From Prinia subflava (taxonomy: Eukaryota > Chordata > Aves > Passeriformes > Cisticolidae): a stretch of DNA of 64,000 nucleotides. The notes under the pieces are model-generated. The model did no database searches and was not told the origin of the DNA. It saw nothing but the letters and a program-made list of their open reading frames with translations. Within the stretch, counting starts at the first letter, position 1, and each line of letters begins with the position of its first letter. The position numbers and the translations under genes were made by a program. The stretch is taken from contig NW_026960610.1 in the NCBI RefSeq assembly GCF_021018805.1, forward strand, positions 1,488,001-1,552,000, read 5' to 3'. This document shows, in pieces, positions 1-11,421 of this stretch.

Positions 1-466
1 CAACAACTAATGTGCAGCAGTGTACAAAACAATAGTCATCCAAATCAATATTGACAATTCAACAAATCAATCACACCATATATTCGCACTCACACAGCAA
101 GTAAATACCAGAATAAAATACCAGACCAATACCAGACCAATACCAACTTGCCGCTTCTCGACGCCGCGAGGGGCAAGTGCCGGACCTGCGCAGCTTTCGC
201 CGCGTCTGACAGCCGGCGCCTAGGCTTCCCAGACCAACCAGACGTCTTAGCCCAACCCGGCGAGGATTGCCACCTCGGCTTATGGGCAGGCACCCAAACC
301 AGAAAAATAAAGCACCTTCGGGCTTACCTTTCGCAGTCGTCCGCCAGGCGCAGGGGTCGGGCACGAGCCGATGACTCCCCGAGAATCACTCGGTGCCGGC
401 GTGGAGTGGATCGAAACGCGAACCGCCCCAGCTGCCTTCGGAGTCCTGCCGCGGTCGCCAGAAAAC
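1..466 (-). other. 5' leader of a minus-strand ERV leaving the window
   Basis: This GC-rich stretch lies just downstream, on the minus strand, of the LTR at 467-872. At 441-460 it has a primer-binding-site-like sequence that starts TGGCGACCGCGG on the minus strand; its complement ends in GGTCGCCA, as some tRNA-Arg genes do. A splice-donor-like AAAG/GTAAG sits near 327 on the minus strand. No convincing gag start is visible before the window ends. The arginine assignment is tentative. Confidence 0.5.
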
Positions 467-872
467 TGTTGCCCGATCCGAAGAAAACACAAACAACCAA
501 AGTTGTTTATGCGGTGCTTTATTGAGGGCCCTGGGAGCCGTGGACTAGCGTCCAAGATCAGAGCCCCATCTTACAGAAAATTTACAGGGTTTTTATATGT
601 TTCTTTACATGATTTCTTAATCACTACAACATCTTACTTAATTCTATCGCCTGGTACTGTTATCTTCTTGACATTTAGGTTCTTGCCAACAGGTACATTC
701 CTTAGATAAGTGATTATTCCTTAGATACATTGCTTACACTACAAATTTCACTATGATAGTTCATTTGCAGGTTATATGCGGCCTATCAAGCCTTAGCATG
801 ACTACTACGACTAATGTCAACTATAAGGTTCTCTACTAGTTAGATACAGTTTATTTCAATCAAATGGCAACA
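467..872 (-). repeat. 5' LTR, minus strand (406 bp)
   Basis: On the minus strand the element starts TGTTGCC and ends GGGCAACA, a matching terminal inverted repeat. A TATA-like stretch lies near 590-597 and an AATAAA signal at 518-523, in the correct order for U3, R and U5. A primer-binding-site-like sequence follows six bases beyond its end. It is therefore the 5' LTR of a provirus that runs off the left edge. It cuts into the gag-like region to its right. Confidence 0.65.
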
Positions 873-977
873 GTAGGATAAGGACTGAAACCACGATCTG
901 TAGATCTGGTTGGTTCACTTGGGTTTCCGAGGGATCTGTCTAGCTTTTCTACAGAACTTAAAACAATTGCTATAGGT

Positions 978-1940
978 TCAAGTGATTCCAAAGGCTTTTG
1001 AATTAAAGGAATCAATTTCAGGCTTTGCAGGCAATTGCATTGGAGAGTCATCATGTATCATTTGCAGGCAGGCAGCTTTGTGAATGTTTTCCATGGGCTG
1101 TTCGGGAGTACCAATTAAAGTTAAATGGTCTCCCTTTTCCAAGGGGTTATACCCCTCTGCCCAGTGAGCTGAGCATTGAATCAGGGACCACGAGTTATGT
1201 TTGTCTCTTATTGTTAAGAAAACTCCATGTCCCCAATACCCACTAACTTCTTGTTCTGTCAGTTTAATTTGATCTCCACCACCGAGAGATGCTCGGGAAA
1301 CATATTCTGTCTCTGATTCATGAGGGAAATGCGAGTACTCTCCTTTTAACTTAGATAATTCAGTGGTGGTGTCCGGGATTTCTTTAGTGATTATGTGTAG
1401 GTCTGAATTTTCATCAATATAGTTGCATTCTGTTTTAACTAGAGGTGTTGTGTTAGGGCAGCAGTGTTCCCTATAATTTTTTACTAACACCAGTTCTTTC
1501 TGGGGGTAAATCTGATAAATGTGAGGAGTTTCTTTTTCTTCTGCCTTTTTTGGGAAGTCAGCATTCTCTAAATTTTTAGAATATTCATCTCCCAAGGCAG
1601 TCCGTAGCAAATTATTTTCATCTCGCAGCAAATGATTTTCATTTTGCAAAATTTCAACTAAATTTTGAAGGGAGTCAATTATTGGGTTTTCTTCACTTCT
1701 TCGCTTAAAGCGAGTTTCAACAGCTGCGGTAAGGCAGGCTCCCAGAACTGAGCAGAGTATGGTTTTATTTTTGCCCAGTTTAAATTTTGTTTCATGTTGT
1801 AAAGAACATGCTTTATCAACCACACTTTCCAAATTAGACCAGTTATTATTAGCCCAAAATTCCACCTCTGGAGAGGGTCTGGCATTGTGTTTAGCTAGTA
1901 GAGCATAAAATTCAGTTTTATGTATAAAATCATTAGTCAT
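978..1940 (-). CDS. Gag-like protein of an ERVL/spuma-like element (320 aa)
   Basis: This 320-residue frame is open although most neighbouring retroviral frames are broken. Residues 1-75 are mixed helical sequence. Residues about 85-120 form a leucine/asparagine-rich heptad segment that looks like a coiled coil, followed by a charged region. The part after about residue 195 resembles a capsid amino-terminal segment. I see no major homology region, zinc knuckle or catalytic motif, so only the front of Gag remains. The frame lies downstream of the LTR and leader at 1941-2853 on the same strand. The coiled coil suggests a spuma/ERVL-type Gag, but that is inference. The last codons abut sequence truncated by the 467-872 LTR. 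Confidence 0.55.
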   Translation of the reverse strand: MTNDFIHKTEFYALLAKHNARPSPEVEFWANNNWSNLESVVDKACSLQHETKFKLGKNKTILCSVLGACLTAAVETRFKRRSEENPIIDSLQNLVEILQNENHLLRDENNLLRTALGDEYSKNLENADFPKKAEEKETPHIYQIYPQKELVLVKNYREHCCPNTTPLVKTECNYIDENSDLHIITKEIPDTTTELSKLKGEYSHFPHESETEYVSRASLGGGDQIKLTEQEVSGYWGHGVFLTIRDKHNSWSLIQCSAHWAEGYNPLEKGDHLTLIGTPEQPMENIHKAACLQMIHDDSPMQLPAKPEIDSFNSKAFGIT

Positions 1941-2375
1941 TTTGTGAAGGGGATCAGAAAACCACTACAGGGAGGTAATGCTTGGTTGTACACACACAGC
2001 TACGCTGCGTCTCCCCTCTTTCCCTGGGGTGGGTGAAGGACAAAACCTGTCTGCTGAGGCACTGTTTAGTTACATCAAGGTGTCCCTTCTCTCAACAAGA
2101 CAGTTCATACACACAAAACAGTTTCTCTTTTTGCACTAGGATATCTTTTGTGAAATCCTGAAGAGAGATACACCTCAATAGAGTATAGGGATGCTTTTTA
2201 CCTAGGTGTCTACAGTATGCGAAGAATCAGAAAAGCCCCCCTTGCTTTCTAGCTTCGTTCACCGAAGTGACGGGCTAGGTGCGGCTGAGGCTAATCTTCC
2301 TCTTCCTAGTACAGACTATAGACAACCTGCAACCCCTCTGTCAATCAGGACCCTGTCACGGTGACGCCAATTTAA
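1941..2375 (-). other. ERV leader with primer-binding-site-like sequence
   Basis: This is the untranslated leader between the LTR at 2376-2853 and the gag-like frame. At 2352-2369 the minus strand reads TGGCGTCACCGTGACAGG, with the TGG start expected of a primer binding site, six bases after the LTR end. I could not assign it to a tRNA. The rest holds no gene that I can see. Confidence 0.45.
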
Positions 2376-2853
2376 TGTCACGAGCCAAAGGATGGTCGTG
2401 ATGGTTCGTTTTGATTTCAGAGTGCAAAAAGAGGCAGTGATAACTTAATTCAAGTGAAATCAATTGTATCTTTATTGATACACACAGTTATGCGATAGAA
2501 AAGAAGGGGTAAGAAGAAAGAGAGAGAGAGAAAGGGGGGTAAAGAAAGGGTGATAGCTACCAACTGACAGACGGGAGTCCTCGTGACGCTGATACCAGTA
2601 GACCACCTTCGCAGTCCTCGTGGCACGCAGGTCAATGGAGCCGTCGTCCTAAGGGGAGGCCTCGAAAGCCTGCTCTCCTGGTGGGGTTGTTATAGTTCTT
2701 TTCGAAGCGAGAGGCAAGATGCCAGGAAGGGGGGTCGGCTTCATGAGCATCACAGGTGTTCTCTCACAATAGAGGGAGCGGTGTGGCTCAGGTCTTACCA
2801 AGTACGGTCAGTACAGGAGCATCCCTTTGCAAACATGGCCAGAAACCGTAACA
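2376..2853 (-). repeat. LTR, minus strand (478 bp)
   Basis: The minus strand starts TGTTACGG and ends GTGACA. An AATAAA signal lies at 2471-2476. A purine run (AATGGGGGAC on the minus strand) stands just upstream at about 2854-2863, and a primer-binding-like site stands just downstream. It thus has internal-type sequence on both sides. Confidence 0.55.
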
Positions 2854-3093
2854 GTCCCCCATTGTTTCATGCATGGGTCCCTGAGGAGGGCGTCTTGGTC
2901 CAGTGACAGCAGCTGCAGGGAAAACTTGGCCTGTGCTGTGGCTCAGGGTCCATGGGTTAGGGTCTCGGCCTCTGACAGTCGTGAGGCAGAAATGAGGGAT
3001 TTTTGGACCGACTCTTACAGCTACCCTCAGCAAGAACTTTCTGAGTTTGCCATCTCACTTCAGAGCAACAAGAAGTTTTATTGTTTCATATTA
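2854..3093. other. Unassigned sequence, possible ERV 3' end
   Basis: This 240-bp stretch lies between an LTR and the protease remnant. It holds a polypurine-tract-like run next to the LTR, which suggests the 3' end of an internal region. No coding similarity is visible. Confidence 0.3.
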
Positions 3094-3747
3094 TTAATTT
3101 TTGTGCTTGTGGGTACTTTGTCTGTTAAATAAATAGTTGTAACTTTGTGCGATACCTCTGAGGCTGGTAATGACAGACCCTACAGCCGTGGTGGGCCACG
3201 CTTGAGGCCCTATGTTAGCAGATATGATAGTGACATCTGCTCCTGTATCTATCATCCCACTTACCTTGATGTGGGATGCATTTGCTGGAGGCATGGTAAG
3301 AATACAAACCATGTTTGGTCTTCCATCAGATACAACTTGAGTCCAGTATACTTGCAGTTTTCCTGTCGATCCCAAGTCTTCATTTCCTCACATCTCTGAG
3401 TCTGTTTTAGGGAAACAAGAGTTAAAAGGTACATGTTGAGCAATACAACTTTTAACTGGAATGGTTGCAGGAGGAGTAGATGTTGATACCATGGCACATA
3501 TCTGTCCAGAATAGTCTACATCTGTAACTCCAGGGTGAACAAAAATGCCTTGTAATGTGGTACTTGATTGTCCTAATAGTAATGCACTTAATCCTTTCCC
3601 AACAGGCCCATAGGCATCAAGGGGAATTTTATGTACCTTCAGTGAATTTATAGTTATCGATTCATTGATGGAAACATCTATGCCAGCTGATCCTCTTGTT
3701 TTCCCTGGGAGTTGGTAACGTAGGCCTGCACTGGGGGATGGGAACAT
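3094..3747 (-). pseudogene. pro: dUTPase-protease remnant (betaretrovirus-like pro)
   Basis: Two minus-strand frames make up a decayed betaretrovirus-type pro gene. The first (3747-3388) is a dUTPase domain with a GSAGID-type segment and a later PGVTDVDYSGQI segment. Dutpase lowers dUTP during reverse transcription. The second (3375-3094) carries the aspartic protease active site DTGADVTII at about 3230. The C-terminal protease part and any G-patch are missing. Both frames are in phase, split by a stop near 3388. The gene follows the gag remnant at 3800-5852, so LTR-gag-pro order is kept and pol is lost. Confidence 0.8.
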
Positions 3748-3799
3748 GCTTGTGTCTGCTAGTGCTTCCCTTTTGCTCTCTTGTTCCCTTTTCCCTGTC

Positions 3800-5852
3800 C
3801 ACTAAGACGTTGTCCATTAGCATGGAATTTAGCCTTGCATTGCTTAGCAAAATTACCTGTTCTTCCACATCGGTTGCAGTTTCCCACTACAGACACAACT
3901 TTCTGTTTCTACTGCATCCCCAATGAATTAGACTTATGGGGACAAGCTACTTTCATATGTCCTTGCTGGTCCACAGCCATAACATGGGCATGGCAATAAT
4001 TTCACTGCAGCCACAAAGGAATTAGCTAATAAAGCCATGTTATAGGAGTCAGTCTCTACTTTAGCACATGCATAAATCATTTCATCTAAAGAAGGATTTT
4101 CTTTAGGCAACATGTCAATAATCTTTCTACAATCTTCATCATCATTATCTCTGGTTAGTTGCAATATTAATTGTGTTTTTGCATCTTAAGTTACTATTTG
4201 TTTTTCCATTGCATCTTGCAGTAGCTCTATTAATTGCTTATAAGGCTCTTTAGGACCTTGCTTGATAGTAGCATATCTCTGAGATGATGTGGACATGTGA
4301 GCAACTCTCAACAATGCTTGCATTCCCAAATCTCTTGATTGTGCTAATATCAAAGGATGTAATCTCACTTGTAATTGTGGGTTGTCTATAGGAGGCAAAC
4401 CCATAAGATGCTGAACCCCAGCACCAAACCACGGATCATCTTGCAATAGATTTAAATTAGCTAAAGATGTTTCCTCCAATGTTATCCACCAGATACATTC
4501 AAACATCATGTGTTGAATTGTAGTACAAAGTAGTTTTGCTATTTGTTTAATGTCAGGTGTCATTTCATCTGCAGCCAAGAATCCTAGCATATTTTTTACA
4601 GCAGATCCAAGCCCATGTTTTGTAGCTAATTGGTGCAGCTCAGAAAGCATCTGCCACTTAAAAGGAGCATGCATATTGTGTGCAGTTCAATTATTTTGTA
4701 TTACTGGGAACACTCCAACTGTGTTAGTTACAGGCTCTATGCCGCTTGCAGATAACGAAGACATAGGTACAGAGATTTGTTCTATGCATTCAGGGTCTTC
4801 ATTAGCTACAGCCATTAATTTCATATGTTTCCAAAAGCTAACTGGATCATGTGCAGAAATAATGACTGACACCAGTTGCATAGTAAGGACTTCTTCCTGA
4901 GAATGAACAGGAGGGTGACAGCTAGAGCCTGCCATATTCGGATCTCTTAAGTCCATTCAAGGAGGCTCTCTAGGTCTTTTTGGCCCAATATGGGAAACAG
5001 ACATATCAAGCAGCTGCAGAGCTGTTGGCATAGGTTCATCCTCATCACTTGAGCTATCCATAGGCAGAGGAGGATAAAATGCTTTTTGGGAAACAGGAGG
5101 TGTAGGACAAGGTGGGGGAGGCATGGGCGGTTCCGCTTCTTGGTCCTTCTCTCCTTTCTGTGAACTGAGCACTATGTCTACCCTCTCAGCCCCCTATTTT
5201 GGCAATTCATCAACACTAGTACCTCAGCAGGAGGTGCCTGGGGTGCTTTAGCTATTATTTTTGCATCCCTTTCTGCCTTTAGCAGTTTTAAAGTGTCCAA
5301 AACCAATCTCCAAGTAGTCATATTTTTAGCAGTCTCATTGCCATGAGAAGCAGCTTCAAAGATTAATTGTTCCGCACCCTCCCAGCTTGACAAACTAAAT
5401 GCATTTTTTGAGTCAGGGGCCAGCCCTTGGCTTTTACACCATAGTAATAGGATTTGTAACATATGTTTATCATACTTTATCTCTTTTTTTCCCCAACATA
5501 TGAGTCCATATGTTCAATATGGCTTTCTCTTCAATAGACACCCGCACTCCCATAGTCCCCAGGAGCTCACTTTCTCAATATTGAAGTCCGGACTCTTTTG
5601 CAGCTCTATGTACTGCATAACTGTGCAGGTCTGCTCACCACAGGTTTTATTGGCAGCTTTTCTAGCCACCACTTTTCTTGGCAGTTCTTCATAGTACCAA
5701 ATCTGTCTGCTGGGCTCCATTCCTGCAGCTCTTCCAGCGGCCGGCAACTGTCCCATCATGTCAGGCTCACCAGATGTTGCAGTACAGATGGACAAGACAC
5801 CTTGTTGGAAGTTAGATTTGCCTCTTTTTCACTTACAGATTTTTTCCCCATA
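3800..5852 (-). pseudogene. gag: Gag remnant (matrix, capsid, nucleocapsid), betaretrovirus-like
   Basis: The minus strand starts MGKK near 5852, a myristoylation-type matrix start, and runs leftward through matrix, a proline/acidic linker (about 5170-4960), capsid and nucleocapsid. The capsid part (4674-4186) contains the major homology region around KQGPKEPYKQLIELL. Two zinc knuckles near 3990-3830 are damaged: the first is split by a frameshift and the second has Asn where His is expected (CNRCGRTGNFAKQC). In-frame stops lie near 4957, 4687, 4186 and 3934, and a frame change lies near 5175. It cannot make a full Gag. Confidence 0.8.
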
Positions 5853-6611
5853 AGTTGCTAAGAAACTTTAACCACAGTGCTTAACCAGAACAAAGGGAGT
5901 AGGCAAAGGACATGGCAGCACAAGGCTACACCTATTGTTTTGAGTCTCCAGGAGCTTCCCTTAGAGAGGAGATAATGTGAGCTTTGGGAAAGGTAAAGGA
6001 CAGAGCTAAGGGGGCAATTGCCCTCTCTCGCTCTCGGCATCGAGGAGGACAGTCAAGCTGCCCCTCGCTGCAGGAAGAGTTCACGGCCATCACTCCGTGT
6101 CATCCTAGGAAATCTACCGTCATCTGCTTGTGTACCCAGGAATGCTGAGCTCGCTTTCTCCGGTCCTCCCCCCACCTCCACTGCTTCTTCGGAGTTTTGA
6201 AGTTTTTCCTGCTACTCTGTAGCCCTGCACTGCCCAGCCCTGCCAGGACACCCCTGCCACTCCAGCTACCAGCGCAGTGCATCTGATCTCATCCACCAGC
6301 CTGGGACTTTCCACCCTTCCAGCTCGGCCTCTTGGAGTCCTGCAGGGGCACCGAGATCAAACTGCCCTGGGCTTTTGTGAAAGAAAGCCCTCAAGGTTCC
6401 TGGTTCTGTTTATTATTAATTCTGTAGTTGTTTTTTGTTTGGTTTTGTTTTGTATTCTAGTAAAAACTGTTATTCCTATTCCCATACCTCTGCCTGAAAG
6501 CCCCTTTAATTTTCTAAATTAGAATAATTTGGAGGGAGGGGATTTGAATTCTCCATCTCTAGGGAAGTCCTGCCCCCTCCCTAGCAGGTACCTGTCTTTC
6601 AAACCAAGACA
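5853..6611 (-). repeat. 5' LTR and leader of the 3.1-5.9 kb ERV
   Basis: On the minus strand the element starts TGTCTTGGTTTG at 6611, carries an AATAAA near 6410-6425 and runs into the gag leader at 5853. It is closely related, base by base over about 700 bp, to 37105-37894, including the gag start region. The LTR-leader junction is not sharply defined; I place it around 6000. Confidence 0.65.
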
Positions 6612-7929
6612 CACCTTTTTCTTCATGCAACAAATAGCCCTCCTTCATTGTTCAAAGCTCATATTTATATGGTTTCTAAAAGCATTGTGTTTGATTCTCA
6701 TTGGTTAGCAACTTTTCCCTACTCAGTTAATTGGTTAGTAGTTGCTCATGTATGTGCATGCTACAGGCTTTCGTCTTTACAGATGCTTACATTTTTTTCC
6801 TCATGGATTCTCACAGGTACAGACTTGTATTCTCATGAGTACAGACTTCTGTTTTCACAGGTGTCAGATGGTTCTCACGGGTAAAGGCTGATCAAGTCAA
6901 AGTCACTTGTGTCTGCAAGGCCTTCAGGCCAGCTGTTAGCCATCACAAGCATGCCCATCTTCAGATCCATCGAGGATTGGCTCTGCTGGGCATGGTGGAA
7001 GCTTCCAGCAGCTTCCCACAGGACCCACCTCTGTGGCTCCCCCTCTACCAGAAACCAGGCCATGCCAGACCAGTACATTGGTTTGGATTGGATTTTTTCC
7101 CTTTCACAGAGGTCCCATCAACTTCACTGGTTGGTTCAGGTTTGGCCTGGAATTATTACTCATTCTTCTATACTACCTATAGAAGATAAAACAGCAGAGA
7201 TTGTAATAAATAACTAAACAAGCATATTTTACAGAACTTATTTTCACTGAAACATAACCTTACTTAAATATAATAAAAAGTACACCTAAGAGAACTTAAA
7301 GTCAACATTACTAAAATTAAACAGAAATCAATCTTAATAGCACTTAACAGAACTTCAAATCAAAAGAAGGTAAACTTATCACTTAAATTCACAACAGAAT
7401 TTAACTAATTTTTACTCTGTCATTACAAAAAGGTTACTGGAAATCTGTCGTACCACAGTTAAACATTAAGATAAATAACATGCAGGTAAACAACTTTTGT
7501 GACTGAGATAGCAGCAACATTGGCAGAGGGGGCGGACTGGGCATCAGCACTGCTGTTGCCCAGATCCGTGAGGAAGTGGCAGACCTCCTACGAGCTGGGG
7601 GGGGGGGGGGGGCAAGCCAGGGATACCAACACTGGCTATGGGGCCAGCTGCGGGCAGGGGGACCTCTGAGGGAGCTCCCTCACTGCCTGCAACACTGTGT
7701 TCCAAATCGAGAATTGCTCCGTTCCCTGGATGTATTCCATGGATCCATTCTTAGGACCTGTGTCTTGGAACCCTGCCTGGCTCGTTATCAGTATTTTTCC
7801 TAGTTCTCCCATTGTAGCTGCTTACAGGAGCTTTTAATCTCAAGGTCTCTTTCATTTAGGAAAGACATACAGGCTTTTTAACCTGTAATAAAATATTACT
7901 TCAATGTGAAGAAATTACTGTAGTATTGA
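6612..7929. other. No gene seen; A/T-rich and unassigned sequence
   Basis: No frame here resembles a protein I know. 7200-7500 is A-rich with many short stops. A run of G lies at about 7599-7612 in a GC-rich patch. It may be ERV-derived, but I cannot show this. Confidence 0.4.
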
Positions 7930-8366
7930 TGCCTTGGGAAGACTGGCCTGGAAGTGAGACTGGACAGAGCTAGACAATGAAGTAGATATTTATTGAAAGA
8001 CCTTTAAAGGTACACCTTGGGCAGCACAAGATCCCGACCAGGGCTACACCCAAGGTGGACTTAGAATGGTCACAACAAGGACAACCGGTCACGAGGTCTT
8101 ACATTTTTATAAGTTTTGGTCCATTTGCATATTGGGGTTTAATTGTCCAATTACAGATTCAGGTTATGAGGTCTCATCCTTCTTGTTTCTCCTTTCAGTC
8201 CACCGTTGTTTATGCTTTTGTGCCTGAAAGTTGTACTTGTTGTCCTAGGGATTTGTTTTATCTACCTACTCTGTGAAGAGAGCTTACTAACACTTAATAC
8301 AAGGCTCAGAACTACACCCCTAGGCAGCACAGAATTTGAAAAACATGAAAGCTAAAACTTAAGGCA
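7930..8366 (-). repeat. 3' LTR of a class I (gamma-type) ERV (437 bp)
   Basis: The plus strand starts TGCCTTGGG and ends CTTAAGGCA, an inverted terminal repeat. On the minus strand a TATAAAA-like box lies near 8103-8112 and AATAAA at 7989-7994. A purine tract (AGGGGAGAAATGA on the minus strand) lies just upstream at 8367-8380. About 64 bp of its U3 end recur at 11263-11326. Confidence 0.7.
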
Positions 8367-8750
8367 TCATTTCTCCCCTTCAGAGGCTTGACAAGGCTTT
8401 TTCCTTGTTGAGTCTCTATTCTAAATATCTACTTATAATAGGTATTCAATAACAGATAAGTATCTACAATAGTAAACATAGTAACATCTAACAATAATAA
8501 ACATCTAACAATAGATGGAAATCTAATAACAGTAAGCATCTAACAACAGTAAATATCTAATAATAGATAAATATCTAGTAATAAAATTAATAATAATCAG
8601 TAATAAACATCTAACAGTAGTAATGTATTGTACAGTTGGGTATCATACAAAGAAGAATAATGATTATTGTGAACAGTTCTTTAGGCACAGAAGAGGGAAG
8701 GGATCATTTAAAGCATGTTTTCCTCTGCATCAGTCTCTGTATTTACAGTT
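8367..8750. repeat. A/T-rich degenerate tandem repeat
   Basis: Between about 8445 and 8630 a unit like CATCTAACAATAATAAA recurs about eight to ten times with small changes. It lies between the integrase remnant and the purine tract of the class I ERV, where env would be expected. No env sequence is visible. Confidence 0.6.
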
Positions 8751-8754
8751 GCTT

Positions 8755-9186
8755 CAGGAGCAGAAGTTTTTTTAACACTGGAGTAGTGAATCCAGGGTCT
8801 TTTGCCAGCAATTTTGACTGCAGTGACAGTGGTCAGCAGAACTTGGAATGGTGCTCTCCACCTGGCTTGTATAGGATCATTGTCCCACCACTTAACATAG
8901 ACCCAGTCTCCAGGTTAGAAGGAATGTGCAGGTGTGTCCAGTCCTATGCGTCTAGATAGCATGATTTCTGGAGCTTCTGCAAAGAGGAATCTAAAGCCAT
9001 TAGATATCTCTGTAAATCAAGTTTCCCCTTCATGTGAATTACACCTGGAATATGCAGAATCTGATATGGTCTGCCATACAGTATTTCATAGGGACTGAGG
9101 TTACCCCTCTCCTTGGTTGTATGCGGATTCTCAGTAAAGCTATAGTCAAGGTCTAAACCCATGCCATAAATATTTCTTGACAATTT
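8755..9186 (-). pseudogene. pol: Integrase C-terminal part, class I ERV
   Basis: The minus strand encodes the end of a gamma-type integrase. A LSPYEILYGRP motif appears at about 9095-9065. The SH3-like C-terminal domain follows at about 8915-8755, with PGDWVYVKWW, ARWRAPFQVLL and WIHYSSVKK segments. Stops interrupt the frame between the two. This is the continuation of the integrase core at 10641-11262; the LTR at 9255-10640 separates them. Confidence 0.75.
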
Positions 9187-9254
9187 TTTTTTAAATTTGT
9201 GTTTTGAGAGTATGTGATGGTTTTAGATCCCAACAGGGTGGAAACACCAATTCA

Positions 9255-10640
9255 TGTAGTGGTTTCACATTTGCCAATTTCTGTTTCCCAAAATTAATAT
9301 AGTGGTCTGAGCACCCATTAGAATTATGTACTTTTTTCTGTTGTGAGATAGAACTAGGAGAAAAGCAAAGTAGACTCAAACCATAAAAGGTATAGACAGG
9401 TCTACTAACACAAGTACAAAAAAGAAAAAAATTTATAAGAATCATAATAATACCTTTAAAACACTTCCCTCTCCCCCAACAGCTTCTTTTCTTTCTCACA
9501 GACAACATATAAAGACAAAAATTGGAACTCTAGGTCAGTACCACTCATAAAATAGTCTTTCATCAGTCCATTTAGAGAAAGAAGTCTCTTTTGGTCTGTT
9601 ATTGCAACTTTCCACAAGAAAGAACAGTCTACTTGTGGCTTTTAACTCTCACAAAAACAGCTGCCCAGGGAAATCTGCAGTTGTGGAAATCCCTCCCATA
9701 TCATGCAGCCTTTCCTATGGCTGCATATGGGCCATGAAGTTCATTGGGGTATCATTTTAAAGATGAACAGTTCCAAATGCTAATATTTTTCTTCATTTGT
9801 CTCTAAAATCATCTCCATCTCAAGAAACAGAGGTCTTTTTCACTGAGAGGGAGAGGGCTTCATATCACTTTATCTTACTCTCTTCGAGCTTTTCATAAGA
9901 TCACAACTACTTCAATATTTACTTAGTCTGTCACGAATACCTTTGTTCAAATCTACAATCTGAATTCTCTCATCATCTCCCCAATGCATAATTTTCATGG
10001 TTTAAAGGGATATTCTAGCATATTACAGTCTGTTACCATGGCTCACAAAAGACTTTCAGCACAAAAACCAAGGCATCTTCTCCATCTCCTCATCTAAGAT
10101 GTAACTTCTCCTCAACTGACCCTGGGTCTTTTCCTCTTAGGCTGCAGCTCACGGTATTAGATTTCAAAGCAGTGCTGATGGGGGGGGAGGGAGCTCAGGA
10201 ACAACAGCCAGGATTTTAGTAGCCAGGCTGGTGGATGTCTCCCCCCACCCCTTGGTGACATTGGAATGGGCCCTACCCAGCCTGAACTAGGAGCTGGTCC
10301 CGGGGGGGGGGCCCAGGGGACATCTCCCTCAGCCCAGCCAGCGGCGGGGCAGGTCTTAATGTCGACAGGATGTTAGCAGCTGATTGGGCTCAGTTCGGCG
10401 GAGATGGCTGCAGCGGCAGGGCCCAGCCGGCCTGCCAGGACCAGGGGCCATGTGGCAGAGCGGGGTCGGCCCTGTTACCTGTTCTAAGGCAGGAAGTAAA
10501 AGGATCTTTTCCCAGTATTCTCTGGTTTTTAACCTGTGTAGTCCAGGGGCATTTCTAACTCTCTTAATTGTTCAATCAAGTTGTCAACATTCTTCTATAA
10601 CTGCCTTAGAAAAAAATCACTTCTGTGATCAACCAGCACA
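9255..10640 (-). mobile_element. Large solo LTR (family D), splits class I integrase
   Basis: On the minus strand it starts TGTGCTGGTTGATC at 10640 and ends GAAACCACTACA at 9255. It matches 51680-53258 along its length (GC-rich U3 with TGGCTGGGC...GGAGATGTCCCC-type stretches, and a similar end) and 49604-50541 over U3. The integrase frame stops at its right border and resumes about 65 bp past its left border. I could not find a clear target duplication, so borders are good to about 10 bp on the right and less on the left. Confidence 0.7.
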
Positions 10641-11262
10641 GAGTCCCATTCATACTTTCAAATTTATCACTCGCTTGGGATTTATAAGGTGTGTGCAGAT
10701 CCCAAGTAATTCCCAAAATCCGGCTAACTTCTTTAACTGCTTTTGCAACAAAGTGTGGTCCTCTATCTGATGACATCCTCAAGGGAGCCCCGAACCTTGG
10801 AATTATATGACTGAGCAAAACTTTCACCACTTCCTTGGCTGTATTAGTGCAACAGGGGTAAGCCTCTGACCATCCACTGGAGATGTCAACTAATACCAGT
10901 ATGTACCAGTATCTCTCTTTGCGTGGTAACTCTGCAAAATCTATTTGCCAGTAATCTCCAGGAAGATCCCCTGCTTTTGTTAGTCCTAATACAATTCTTT
11001 TCCTTGTGTCAGGGTTTTTTTTACAGCAGGTTTCACATTTTCTCACTACTGATTGTACAATGTCAGTCATTCCCTTTCTTATTACTACCTTTTTCAGATG
11101 TTTCAGAAGATTTTCTACCCTGAAATGTGTGTTTTGATGTTCTCTCTGAGCTAGCTCTCTCAGGATCAGGGGTGGGACTACAACCTGATTTGCTGGTGTA
11201 ACAGCCCACCCACTTTCTGTGATCTCAGTTTTAAGAAACTTGATTAGTTTGTGGTCTGTTTG
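10641..11262 (-). pseudogene. pol: Integrase core, class I (gamma-type) ERV
   Basis: The minus strand encodes the end of the zinc-binding domain (CETCCKK) and the catalytic core of a gamma-type integrase. The first catalytic Asp is in DYWQIDFAEL, the second in SSDRGPHF and the Glu in DKFESMNGT. The upstream part (about 11262-11140) reads like the RNase H end and linker. The frame is open for 154 residues and is cut by the start of the LTR at 10640. The catalytic residues survive, but the gene is split and lacks RT. Confidence 0.8.
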
Positions 11263-11326
11263 GTCAGAACTACACCCCCAGGCAGCACAGAATCTGAAAA
11301 ATATGAAAACTAAAACTTAAGGCATC
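11263..11326 (-). repeat. U3 stub of the class I LTR fused to pol
   Basis: These 64 bases match 8304-8366 with few changes and end in the same AAGGCA. On the minus strand the LTR start joins directly to pol sequence, so R, U5, gag and most of pol are missing. This looks like an internal deletion. Confidence 0.7.
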
Positions 11327-11421
11327 AATATTTGTAAGAACCACCAACACTACCAGAACACCTTCCCAGTACTCACAGTCCCGTGATTTTTCATTCAGCA
11401 AACATCACTGGTCTAATTTTC

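Noticed and set aside
148..709. Plus-strand frames of 112-125 residues
   Set aside because: They run antisense through an LTR and leader with no domain; chance frames in GC-rich DNA.
8445..8630. Possible CRISPR-like array
   Set aside because: Units are short, degenerate and have no unique spacers of constant length; vertebrate context.
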